The position numbers and the translations under genes were made by a program. From NCBI RefSeq assembly GCF_000143415.4, contig NW_003314338.1, positions 198,501 to 262,500 on the forward strand: DNA of 64,000 nt, given 5' to 3'. Numbering within the stretch: position 1 is the first letter of the stretch; every line of letters begins with the position of its first letter. The stretch is from Selaginella moellendorffii. Its lineage: Eukaryota; Streptophyta; Lycopodiopsida; Selaginellales; Selaginellaceae. Shown here one piece after another: positions 1 through 9,950 of the stretch. The notes below the pieces were generated by a model. It did not search any database and had not been told where the DNA came from. It saw nothing but the letters and a program-made list of their open reading frames with translations.

Positions 1-1811
1 CTTGATCTTCTGGTTCTTGGTGTCTATAACCTTGTCAATTCCAAACTTGGCTCCACTGGTGGCGTCCAGGAGTTTGGATGCGCCCATGGCCTCGCCCAGC
101 TGAGTGTCCTGCAACCACCAGGTGATGAATCAAACACAAAACTCTGCCCCGCCGCACGCGCACCTTCTTCTCCAGCTGCTCCAACAAGACTTGCACGCGC
201 TTCTCCAGCAGCAAGCTCTTGACCCCGCATTTCTGCTGCACGTCAAAAATGCACGACTCAAACCGAGCGTACAAGTCATCGCGCTCCGCTTGGACCTGGA
301 GACACACAGCCTTGTACTACGTGATATCGCGTCCCCAGGGATGCATGCGCATGCATGCAATACCTTTTCGAGCTTCTCCTGGAGCAGCCTGTACTCCCAT
401 TCCAGGTTCTGGACGTGCTTGAGAGCGTCCACGTGTTGCAAACGCAACTGCTGAAGGGAGTGCTTATCCTGTATTGGTTTTACTTTGATCAGCAGGCAGT
501 TCTGAAAGAGGAATTCGTTACCTTGTCATACTGAGCCATCTGTTTCCTCAGGTTCTCCACTTCCTTTAGAGCCCGTGTCAGTGGCTCGGTCAGCCTTCTG
601 TTCTCCTGCGCAATCTCGTACATGAGCTTCTCGTTTGCAGCCTCCCTCTTTTTCATGTCAGTCACGTCCTCCTAAAAAGGTTACACTGGCGGCAGTGTCA
701 GTCTGCTGCCCTACTCCAATGGAACTTGTTTGTGTCACCTTGAGCGTCTTGATAAGGTCGAGATTGTTCTGGGTGATGTCGTTGTAATAGCACTTGATCT
801 CCGAGAATGCCTTCTCGTGCTTCTTCATGAGGTCCGTGATGTGCATGTTTTTACGCTCCTCAATCTCGTGTATCTCCTGCTTCCGCTGGAACTCGTCATT
901 GTCTCTGGTTTGTTTGATCTGTGCGTGTCACGCCATTGGAGAAAGCAGCAAAGTTTGAGCCATTGAGCAACTAAACCTTCTTGTCAGTCTTGGCAATCAG
1001 ATCTTGGGCATCCAGGTCAAACTGTTGCCTCATCTTTGTTATCTCCTTGGCATGGTCCTGCCAGAAACGATATCATGAGCCAGGGATACAGACATGGCAT
1101 ACGAGCTTCATCTGCTTGATCGTGTCCTCATAGTTGAGCTCCATTTCTTTCTTGTTGTCCTTGAGTGTACGCAGATCATTCCTGCAGCGCACAGCTGCAT
1201 CAGCAGGAGGGACAAGGTGTTTATCAGTACATATCATGACATGATCCAAGCAGAGCCACGTACAAGAGTTGAGATTCACGCTGGGCTGCCTGCTGGCGCT
1301 GCAGCTTGAGAGCCACCTCGTTCTCGGCCTTGACGCTGCCCACAATGTTCTGCTGCTCATATAAGAGGTGCTTCATCCGCTGGTTGTACACCTGCATGCA
1401 CGCGCACGAGTTTGCAGTCGACTAAAGGCAAATGCTCACCTTGATCTCCGCCTGCTGCCTCTCCTGGAGCTGCTCCCGCTCGACGTCTTTGTTCCGCACC
1501 AGTGCCAGAGCATGCTCGTGCTCCTTCTTCTTGATGTCCCAGAAGGACGCCACCTTGTCCTGCGCGGCCAGGCCACGAGCACGTTGAACGTTTCAAATGA
1601 GCTGCTCGGGGCCAGGAACACTCACCCGATCAATCTGCATGCGGTTGCGCTCATTTTCTTCCTTGGCCTTGTCCGCAGTAAGCGTTGCCACCTGCGCCTT
1701 GAGCTGCTCGGGTGTTGGCCCCGACGGCCCAGCGCCATCCTTGGACTTCTTCCCTCCCTTGCCTTTGCCACCCTTCTTCTTCTTGCCATCCCCCTTCTTC
1801 TTGGGTCCCAT
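1..1811 (-). CDS. DRC4: Dynein regulatory complex subunit 4 (GAS8/PF2 family), 3' partial
   Basis: Axonemal coiled-coil subunit of the nexin-dynein regulatory complex, which controls beating of cilia and flagella; in land plants it acts only in motile sperm. Exons on the minus strand, read 5' to 3': 1626-1811, 1440-1559, 1264-1391, 1103-1181, 977-1057, 739-918, 522-671, 364-468, 164-295 and 1-108. All junctions keep phase and introns are 45-82 bp. The visible 423 residues start with a Lys/Gly-rich leader (MGPKKKGDG), as in algal DRC4, then form continuous charged coiled coil. Recognisable GAS8 blocks include [32 protein letters not shown] and [10 protein letters not shown]-like segments. Family members are about 470-480 residues, so roughly 50 C-terminal residues lie left of position 1. 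The start at 1811 was preferred to an in-frame ATG two codons upstream (1817) because of the family N-terminus. Its ATG is only about 90 bp from the stop of the next gene. Confidence 0.88.
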
Positions 1812-1901
1812 TTCCACTCACTCTCTCTGCCACAAACTACTAACCGTGAACCGGTTTTAATATTCCCTTCAAGTGTTATAGAGCGAGTTATAATAGAATC
1901 T

Positions 1902-3622
1902 TTACATGCGCGTGTCTGCTCGGAAGTTGAACCATCTCTTCTTGCTCGACTTGTCGTGCCCATCCTCCGCCGCCGCTGCTGCCGCTGCTTGCTCCTCGTC
2001 CTCTGCCTTCTTGGCTGTGCCAAAAGAATCTTGGATCGACTCCCTCAGCTTCAATAGCTCGTCAACCTTGATCAATCAGCCGCGTCAGTCAAGCCCACAC
2101 AGCCCAGTAAAAATATGCCAACTTACAGCCACTTTCTCCTCGGAATACTTCTTCGTCACTGCAGCAAAACGGGCAAGCACCTGGGGAGAGAGTGAGAGAG
2201 CGAGAGGAGAAACCGGATTAATTACCTCGCGGTACTCGGTTTCAAACTGCTTCAGTTCCGCACGCTTGGCTAGTATTTGTCCCTCGACGTCTCTCAGCCT
2301 CTCGGCACTCTTTTGGCAGGCGTCCACGCAGCACGCCTCAATGGTATATGACGCGGCCTTGAAAAAATTGTCACCTAGATCGAGAGAGCATTGCCGTCAC
2401 CCACAAGAGCAAAGCTAAAGGCATACCATAGACGGCAAAAATGTGTGTTCCAGGTTTCAGCTCCGACATCTCACAAGGCTGGAGTCCCTCGAGCTTTTTA
2501 AAGAACGCAGCATCCGGATCTTTTGCCATAGCTAGCTGCGAGGAGGAAGAGGGACGAGTTTAGTGCAATGCCAAAACCGTGCCTGCTTAACACACCGCGT
2601 TGACTGCCGGATCAAGGCGATACACTTGGAAGTGGAGGAAGTAAAGCCCTGCGGATGTCACCTTTCCAGTTTTGATGCTGTCCTCCTACAACCGAACAGG
2701 CACGCAACTGCAGTCAATGCTTATGCTGGAGGGCCACGCCGTCAGGCTCACCTGGATTGCCAGACCCAAGCCTCCATTCTCCTCCTGCTCAAAGTAGAGT
2801 AGCTGGCCAGAACAAGAACGAGAGCCGGGTGGTGGAGACTAGAGATGGAATTAAGCTTGCCTTGAATTTGCTCTGGGCAACAGACGTAGCCCGCACCACG
2901 ACCCCAGCGGCTGCTTGGTCCGGCGAGATTGTTACGCCGTAGAAATGCGCCCCTTGCTTCTCCACCTGCTTTCACGGTACAAGCCCGGGATGAGGCACAG
3001 GCGGTCGAACAGCGAGACAAACCTTGTCGTTGAAAGGCCGGCCGAGAGGCAAAGGCCTGATCGTCACGGTCCCATTCAACGCGTCCTCTAAAACTTGAGC
3101 GGAGATGGTAGTCTTGATCGGCACGCCCAGCTTGCTGAAGAAACCAGATGCATAAAAGAGGGAACGGGTGTCTTGCTTGCTATCCTCACCTGAACAATGC
3201 AACGAACATGGTGTTGACTGTCCCCAGGTTGGAGAGGTCCAGCTCCATATCCAGGCCATCGAGATCAACTGCCTACGAGGGAGACGAGATCAAAACGGCA
3301 GACGAGCGTAGCGCGTTACGGACCTGGAACCCTCCGATGTCGTAGCTCCTCCGCTTCTCGGGATCGCCCAGAATTCCATACGCATACGCAACCTCCTTGA
3401 ACAAATCGGGTGCCTGGGGATTGTTGGCATTCTTGTCGGGATGGTATCTGCGTTGGGGGGGATCTCGCTCGATCTCGAAGAAGTAGACCAGAAAGGAGAG
3501 TACCTGAGGGCCAGCTTCCGGTACGCACTCTTGATCTGCTGCGCCGTTGCATCGCGGGGGACGCCCAGCACCTCGTACGGGTCCCTGTGCACCGGGGAAG
3601 CCACCGGCCTGACGTCGCCCAT
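1902..3622 (-). CDS. ARG1: DnaJ-domain protein of the ARG1 / ARG1-like (gravitropism) family
   Basis: Type of J-protein that works with Hsp70 and, in Arabidopsis, is needed for gravity signalling and auxin transporter behaviour in root and shoot. Eleven exons on the minus strand: 3504-3622, 3324-3447, 3190-3272, 3023-3134, 2861-2965, 2752-2802, 2596-2685, 2427-2535, 2226-2374, 2127-2180, 1902-2066, giving 386 residues in frame (family about 410). Residues 14-80 are the J-domain with HPD at 42-44. A conserved ARG1-specific central region follows, with DLSNLGTVNTMFVALFS, KLGVPIKTTISA and GTHIFAVYGDNFFK. A coiled coil occupies about 285-345, then an Ala-rich stretch and a basic tail ending SSKKRWFNF. 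The intron at 2803-2860 has a GC donor (AAG|GCAAGC). It is divergent from the carrier gene, with 108 bp between start codons. ARG1 versus its close paralogues ARL1/ARL2 cannot be settled here. Confidence 0.9.
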
Positions 3623-3730
3623 GGCTTTCTACGAGGAGGCGGAGGAGGTCATCCTGTTACCTAAGAAAGGGGGGAGGGGGGCATATGCCAAATAAAATCG
3701 GGGCGTGGTGTTAGGGTTTAGGGGCGAACA
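3623..3730. promoter_or_regulatory. Compact bidirectional intergenic region (ARG1 / DTC)
   Basis: Only 108 bp separate the start codons of the ARG1-type gene (minus) and the mitochondrial carrier gene (plus). The stretch is partly purine-rich, with G runs around 3665-3680. It must hold both 5' UTRs and at least the core promoters, unless regulatory sequence lies inside either gene. No clear TATA box or other named element is seen. The bidirectional role is inferred from gene layout. Confidence 0.4.
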
Positions 3731-4944
3731 ATGGCAGCGGCGGTGGACATGGCGGTGCAGAAGAAGCCCCAGTCGGCGGTGTGGACGACCGTGAAGCCGT
3801 TTGTGAATGGGGGCCTGGCCGGCATGGGTGCCACTTGCGTTATCCAGCCCATTGACATGATCAAGGTAGCCCGGATCTGGATGGATCCATGGATCAACCC
3901 GCGTCTTTGTCCTTGTCGCAGGTCAGAATTCAGCTGGGCGACGGCAGTGCGATGCAGGTTGCCAAGAGCTTGTATGCCCGGGAGGGGCTGGGTGCGTTTT
4001 ACAAGGTATGGAGTCTTGGCCATGCAGCAAACAATGCAAACGATGGTCTTTTCCTTTTTGCCTTTTATCTTGCAGGGCCTGTCGGCGGGCTTGCTGCGGC
4101 AGGCGACATACACGACGGCGCGGCTGGGATCCTTCAGGTGAGGCTCAGTTCGTTGCTGCACTTGGTGTCTCATGCGTGATCGATCCCGCAGAGTGCTGAC
4201 GAACAAGGCCACCGCCGCCAACGACGGCAAGCCCCTGCCGCTCTACCAAAAGGCCTTTTGCGGGTTGACGGCGGGCGCCATTGGTGCGTGCGTCGGGAGC
4301 CCCGCAGACTTGGCCCTCATACGGATGCAGGCGGACTCCACCCTGCCGGAAGCGCAGCGGCGCCACTACAAGAACGCGTTCCACGCGCTGACGCGGATTG
4401 GCAAAGACGAGGGCGTGCTGGCGCTGTGGAAGGGAGCCGGACCCACGGTTGTGAGGGCCATGGCGCTCAACATGGGAATGCTGGCATCTTACGACCAGAG
4501 CGTCGAAGTGTTCAAGGCGTTCCACTTCTCCGAGATTCCCACAGTGATAGGTTGGTGCTCCAGCCAGCCACCACCACCACCACCACCTTTTTTCTAACAC
4601 CTGCTTTTGCTTCCGCAGGCGCGAGTGCAGTGTCGGGTTTCTTTGCTTCTGCATGCAGCCTACCCTTCGACTACGTTAAGACGCAAATACAAAAGATGCA
4701 GCCGGGGCCTGATGGCAAGTACCCCTTCTCGGGCTCTTTGGATTGCGCCGTCCAGACGTTCAAAAAGCACGGGCCTCTCAAGTTTTACACGGGCTTTGGA
4801 ACGTATTGCGTGAGGATCGCGCCCCATGTCATGGTAGGCATATGCTATTTATTCTCCCTCTCACTCATTCACTGGCGACCATTGCAGATGACATGGATAT
4901 TCCTCAACCAGATACAAAAGTTAGAGACTCGCGTGGGCCTGTGA
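3731..4944 (+). CDS. DTC: Mitochondrial dicarboxylate/tricarboxylate (2-oxoglutarate/malate) carrier
   Basis: Inner-membrane antiporter of the mitochondrial carrier family that exchanges 2-oxoglutarate, malate, citrate and related acids, linking the TCA cycle to cytosolic carbon and nitrogen metabolism. Six exons: 3731-3865, 3922-4005, 4076-4137, 4192-4550, 4619-4833, 4888-4944, giving 303 residues (plant DTC about 300). The three carrier repeats are marked by P-x-[DE] motifs: PIDMIK at about 40, PADLALIR at about 131 (second motif degenerate, usual for this subfamily) and PFDYVK at about 229. The C-terminal MTWIFLNQI segment is typical of DTC and the 2-oxoglutarate carrier. There is no cleavable presequence, as expected. 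Introns are 54-70 bp. The intron at 4551-4618 has donor GTTGGT and a (CCA)n tract. Confidence 0.92.
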
Positions 4945-5184
4945 TTCTTTTCTTTCGTTTTTTGGTACAAGTTCGCAATTCCTGACAACGAATGCAAGGC
5001 AACACCGCGGGTGCAGAGGGGATTTACCATAAGTCTGTAGTTGTTCCCAGGACGAATTTTATCTTGATTTTAGAAGGAATAAGACTTCGATTAATATGAC
5101 ATGACATGGCAGCTTGCTTGTCCACGCGCCAAGCTGGCGATGTGGGGAAACGCGCTATGCGTCGATTGACTCCGGGCGGGAGGA
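4945..5184. other. Intergenic: 3' end of carrier gene and 5' flank of coiled-coil gene
   Basis: This 240-bp space lies between two same-strand genes. AT-rich text around 5058-5100 (including GGAATAAGAC) could serve for poly(A) formation of the carrier transcript. No other feature was seen. Confidence 0.3.
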
Positions 5185-7436
5185 ATGGTGCTTGTAGCGG
5201 TGGAGGAGATGGGCGACGACTGCAACACGCTCGTATCAAGCCCAAGCCCGAGTCGAGACGTGGCACCCGCGCTCGAGCTTAACTTCCCTTCCTGCCACCC
5301 GCTCGTGGCGGCACACTACCACCTGCACATACCTGCAGTGCCACTGTTTGAGCACGGTAATCTTGTCCACGGCATGATTGCAATTTGCAATACCTGTGCA
5401 TGCAGCCGAGCAAGTCATCGCCACACGATACCGGTTGGCGACGCAACAGCAGCACCGTAGCAGCATGGACGTGGGCACGCAGATTGCATCCTACGCGGAT
5501 CAAGTCAAGGAGATGAAAGGGAGGATCAACTGGCTGCAGGAAAGCTTGCGGCGGTCGTCGGGAGCGGCTGCCCAGGAGCACGCGGAAGACCTGGGTAAAT
5601 TCTTTGCCGTCCAGTCCGTCAAGGTTGAAGAGCTAGGCCAGCAGATAGATGTCTTTTCTGAGGAGTTGCGGCAGTGGGAGGAGGCCGAAAATCCCACCGA
5701 TGACAATCGCTTGTCCTCGTTGGCTCGCACAGTGATCCAGGAGGCTACCAGGGACAGGGCTGCCGGCCAAACGGTGAGGATCCAGCTGTCGGATCTAGTC
5801 CAGCAGCGGGAGCAGCGACGGGATCAGAGCCCGTGCCTGAGCATTAGCAGGAATGACTTGGAGATGAAGCGCAAGGCAATGGGGGCGAGGGTGGCCAGGG
5901 CTGCCAAGCACGAGGCCAAGCGCAGGAAGGTGCAAGAGGTGAAGCTCCCTTTCAAGGTTGGTATTCCCGCCGCCACGAGGCCTCAGGGTGGCCTTCGCAC
6001 GGGTCAGCTGAGGAAGAGCAACAAGAGCATCCTGAATGGCACGGCGGCTGGCGTGCAGGGCTGCATCAACAGCCTGCAAAGGGAGGTTCTGCGGCTCAAG
6101 GAAATTGTCGAGGACAGGGACCAGCAACTGTGTGCAGAGCAGCGCTGGAGATACGACTTGGAGAAGAGGCATGCTGTCGAGGTAAGGGCGTTTCTCATGG
6201 AAGCCGAGGATAGGACACGGCAGTTCAAGTTTGAACAGGCCCTTGCGGAGAACAAGATCTCCAACCTGTTAGCTAAGCTAGAGCGGCCAAGGGTGGTGGA
6301 GGTGGAACATGCACAAGAGCAGCACAAAGCCGCTCTTGATGCTGATAACAACATTGAGGTTGTGGTGGAACAGCCCGATGATGCCAAGGGCGTTGACGAT
6401 CCTGATGCAGTGGTGGAGGCTGTCCAAGAGGATGACGAGGTCCCCGTTGCTAGTACGCAAGACCAGACGGATACGGATAATGTCAACCGCCAGGTCCCGG
6501 TAAATAGCGGGCCTGTCGCGTGTAGCAGCCGATTCTACGGAAGGGAGATCGCCATCAACGGCACCCAGCTCAGGCAAGCACTCAAGCTCAAGAGCATTGC
6601 CGAGGCCAAGGCTGAGAACCTCAAGAGGCAAGTTAATGCTCTCAAGAAGCTCGCCGGGGAGCTGCAACACGAACAGCAGCAGCACAGCCGACACAGGAGA
6701 GAGAGCGGGAGCAGCGACGTGGACAGATTGCAGGCCCAGCTGCTGCAGTTGAAGAAGCAGCTGGCTGACAAGACGAGGGAGCTCGAGGCTGAGCAAAGTA
6801 AGCGAAGCGATGAAGCTGGAGAGAGGGCGGCGGCAGTGGCGAGGCTGGAAATCGAGGTTGGTAGTTGCCTTCCCCCAATGTCACAATGCACTTACAAGTG
6901 TACGTTGTAGGTTGTGTTGCACAAGAACCTGGCCATGGAGAGAGCTTCCGAGTTGAAGGCTGAAAAAAAGCAGCGGTGCAAAGTTGAGAGCCAGTTAAAG
7001 GATATCCGGTGTCAAATGGAAGATCACGCTAAACAGGATCATCGCCGGCAGCAGAGCTACGATGCCATCTCGCACAAGCAAAACCGACGGCTTCAGCTCA
7101 GCCTCAAGAAGTCAAGGCACAAGTATGAGCAGCTGCATGACTTCTGGAGAAAGGAGCAAGGGTGTAGGCTGTCGTCGGACAGTCAGTGCCACAGGCTCCA
7201 CGTCTTGTGCTCCACTACGGCCGAGAGGCTGGAAGAGCTAAAAGATTTATTGGCGGAGCTCGAGGCTCAACAGCGTCCGAGAGAACAAGCCAAGTGGCAC
7301 GCATGTAGTCACCACGACATGCCCGACTTACGTTTCAGCCGACTGGACGGCCCAGGCACCATGGGAGAGGATTCCAAGCTTGAGACGTCAGAGAAGCTGC
7401 TCTTTTTGCTGGACAAGCTTGCAAAAGGACTGGATG

Positions 7437-7471
<35 letters not shown>

Positions 7472-8692
7472 GGCGGCGGCGAGAGCGCTGGCGAGCGCGA
7501 AGCGTTGGTGTCTGGAATGAGGAAGAAAGTGAGCGACTTGGCGAGGTTGCTGAGGGACGAATTGCAGGACAGGGATAGCGGTGACGAAGCGGAGCAGCGG
7601 GAGCAGCAGCAAGGCCCGACGGCGGAGCAGCAGGTGGCGCAGCTGGGGCGGGTGTGTGAGTTGCAGGGCAAGAAGTTGCGAGCGGCGGAGGGGAGGGTGG
7701 CGGTGCTCAAGAAGCACGTGTCACGGCTCAGGCGAGTGGCGGACGAGACTAGCAAAGAGCTGGAGCACGAGAGGTCGTGGAATCAGCCGCAGCAACAGAG
7801 CAGCAGGAACAACAGCAGCAGCAGCCTCGCCCGGATCAAGCTGCTAGAGATACAGCTGCTCGAGTACAAGCGGCAGGCAGAGGACAAGGCCAAGGATCTC
7901 AAGCACGAGCGCAGCCTGAGGTTCGACCTCGAGAGCCGCAGCGCCACCCACATCCAGCACCTCGTGCAACAACTCGACGAGCATGATGTCGAGCGCCAGG
8001 ACGTGTGCGTCCAGGTGCAAGAAGAAGATCCGGTTGAGGCCATGCACGTCTTTGTGCTGGAGCTGCTGGTCGGGGAGAAGTCCGAGGCTCTGGCGCACGA
8101 GAGGCGGGAGAGAGGCGAGGCCGAGGCCAGGAACAGGGAGCTGGCTACGCTGCTGAGCTACGCGCAGGTGGAGATTGCAAATGCCAACCAACGGGACGAT
8201 GAGCTGTGTCAGGTGTCGGCCTGCCAGGGGCACAAGGTGGTGGAGCTGACGGCGTTACTGGAGCGCTTTGCCAAGAGGCTGGACGAGTGTGAGGACGATA
8301 AGGGCGTGTCTTGTGTGCCGAGTGTGAGACAGAGCGACCCGGATGATGCCGGTATGTCAACGTCAACCTGGAATAGTGGTGCTAGTGATGAATGTGTCAA
8401 GTTGACGGCATCCATGTTGACACTGGAGGAGGCCAAGGGGGGGATGCTGGTAATGGAACAGGAGCAACACCCACATGCTGCAGCCACCAAGCTTAGGAGC
8501 TGTGAAGATTTCATTGCCAATCTTAAGAAACAGGTCAAAGACCTCGAGCTGTCGGAGGAGGTGCTGCGCTACCGTGACAAGGTTTGGCGGCGAGGCTTGC
8601 TGGCCTTCGATCAAGTCCTCTTGCTCTGTTTCGGCGCTCTGTTTGCATTCAACAGGATCACCATTTTGTTGAGAGACAAAGTTCCCACATAG
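5185..8692 (+). CDS. Long coiled-coil protein of unknown function
   Basis: I do not recognise the family. Proposed exons are 5185-5356, 5406-6856 and 6911-8692, giving 1134 residues. The 49-bp first intron (G|GTAATC ... GCATGCAG) and 54-bp second intron match the local intron size and both keep frame, which supports a start upstream of the in-frame ATG at 5465. The first exon encodes a short non-coiled N-terminus; ATG at 5185 or 5209 are both possible. The rest is rich in E, Q, K, R and L with heptad-like spacing, interrupted by a basic patch (about 5870-5960), an acidic segment (about 6370-6480), and a CAG run of nine Gln codons at 7442-7468. Near the C-terminus (about 8600-8660) a hydrophobic stretch, LLAFDQVLLLCFGALFAF, could be a membrane anchor of a tail-anchored protein. 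A cytoskeletal or membrane-tether role is conceivable but not shown. It converges on the cyclophilin gene. Confidence 0.68.
7442..7468 (+). repeat. CAG trinucleotide run (polyglutamine) in coiled-coil gene
   Basis: Nine consecutive CAG codons follow Asp-Asp-Glu and precede His-Gly-Gly-Gly at about residues 718-727. Pure repeats of this type are length-variable and mark a flexible break in the coiled coil. Confidence 0.85.
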
Positions 8693-8771
8693 AAAACAAA
8701 AGACATTGTTTCTTGCAAAGCCTTGTCGTTGACAAAAACTTAACTCATTCCAAAACTTGGCACACCTAGAG

Positions 8772-9770
8772 TCACAGCTCTCCACAATCGACAATGACGC
8801 ATGCCTTTTTGGGGCGGTCGTCGCGGTCCGTGGGCTGGGTTTCGATCATCTTGACCACGTCCATGCCTTCGAGAACATGACCAAAAACGACGTGCTTCTT
8901 GTCCAGCCAGTCCGTCTGCGCAGCTCGCTTTTCAGTCAAATACAGATGGAACAAGAGCACCAGATAGTCACCTTGACAGTGCAGAGGAAGAACTGGCTCC
9001 CGTTGGTATTGGGCCCGGCGTTAGCCATGCTCAGAACTCCTGGCCCAGTGTGTGTCACTGTAAGCAAAAGAGCAAGCGTGAGTCGAGAGGTACACAGCTT
9101 CAGTACTTACGCTTGAAATTCTCGTCTTCAAACTTCCCACCATAGATGCTCCGTCCACCAGTCCCCTGCAAACAAACAAGCTCTTGCCTTAACAACCAGC
9201 AACGTAGATCTCCTCCTTACATCACATCTATCGAAATCTCCGCCTTGGATCATAAAGTTCTTAATCACCCTGTGGAAAGCAGAGCCCTTGTAGCCATACC
9301 CCTTGTCACCTGAAACAAAGAGAGCGGTCAAGAACAGAAGAGAAGCCGCCTCGATCTCTTGTCACCTGCGCACAAGGCTCGGAAGTTCTCCACGGTCCTG
9401 GGGACGTCGTCCCCGTACAAACCAATCACGATGCGACCCACCGGCTCGTTGCCGATCTTCATGTCAAAGTAGCACTTCCTGGTGACTTTAGCTTGTAGCG
9501 TCGACGGCTCCACGCTCTGCCAAGACACAAATCGTTACACAAGCTCTCCATGGCCGGCATTCTAAGACTTACAACAGCGGCCTGGGTTGCAAAAGAGCGG
9601 CTCCGGCTCATCACGGCAGCTGGCGAGGGTGAAGCTCTCATCGCCTTGGGCAGCAGCTGGTGCGACGGCGACACAAAGGAGGAGGAGCGCAGCCATGCCA
9701 AGGTGGGCCGAGAGGCGGCCGCGGCCATACCGGGCATGGATGCACACAATTTGCCCCTCGCCGCCGCCAT
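8772..9770 (-). CDS. Organelle-targeted cyclophilin (peptidyl-prolyl cis-trans isomerase)
   Basis: Catalyses cis-trans isomerisation of Xaa-Pro bonds. Minus-strand exons: 9573-9770, 9366-9516, 9221-9309, 9111-9165, 8972-9057, 8772-8915; 240 residues in frame. Residues 1 to about 75 are rich in A, S, R and lack acids until VEPSTL, as in a plastid or mitochondrial targeting peptide. The cyclophilin domain follows. Active-site positions equivalent to CypA are present: R130, F135, Q138 ([14 protein letters not shown]), Q186 (NGSQFFLCT), W196 and H201 ([10 protein letters not shown]). The ending [19 protein letters not shown] resembles plastid CYP20-2 type proteins more than the ROC4 ending, but no obvious lumenal transfer segment is visible, so compartment is open. 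GAT|GTAAGG was chosen as the exon 3 donor because it restores [10 protein letters not shown]. It overlaps nothing and ends 79 bp from the convergent coiled-coil gene. Confidence 0.88.
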
Positions 9771-9950
9771 GCTCGACTGTTTGGCCGCTTGATTGATAAA
9801 CCTAGGTAGGCACACAAAATATCTCAGGGTCCGCAAGTATTATTAATGCCCAAGATATTATTTTCACGGCGCCAACCCTTTGCGTTTTACACGACAAGCG
9901 CTCGTTCGCTACGCGGGTACAGCCCGATCTACACACACATTTACAGTAAG
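9771..9950. other. Intergenic between TMF 3' end and cyclophilin 5' end
   Basis: This 180-bp space separates two minus-strand genes. It must hold the cyclophilin promoter/5' UTR and the TMF 3' UTR. I see no named motif. Confidence 0.3.

Noticed and set aside
130-454. Antisense and other-frame ORFs over the seven genes
   Set aside because: They are shadows of GC-rich coding exons and lack start context, domains or splice consistency.
5378-5464. ATG at 5378 as the start of the coiled-coil gene
   Set aside because: It lies inside the proposed 49-bp intron. Spliced exon 5185-5356 joins in frame, and an in-frame ATG at 5465 is the conservative alternative.
9562-9747. Signal-peptide-like frame ([18 protein letters not shown]) overlapping cyclophilin exon 1
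   Set aside because: It is out of phase with the cyclophilin domain at the 9573 splice site, while the targeting-peptide frame starting at 9770 joins in phase.
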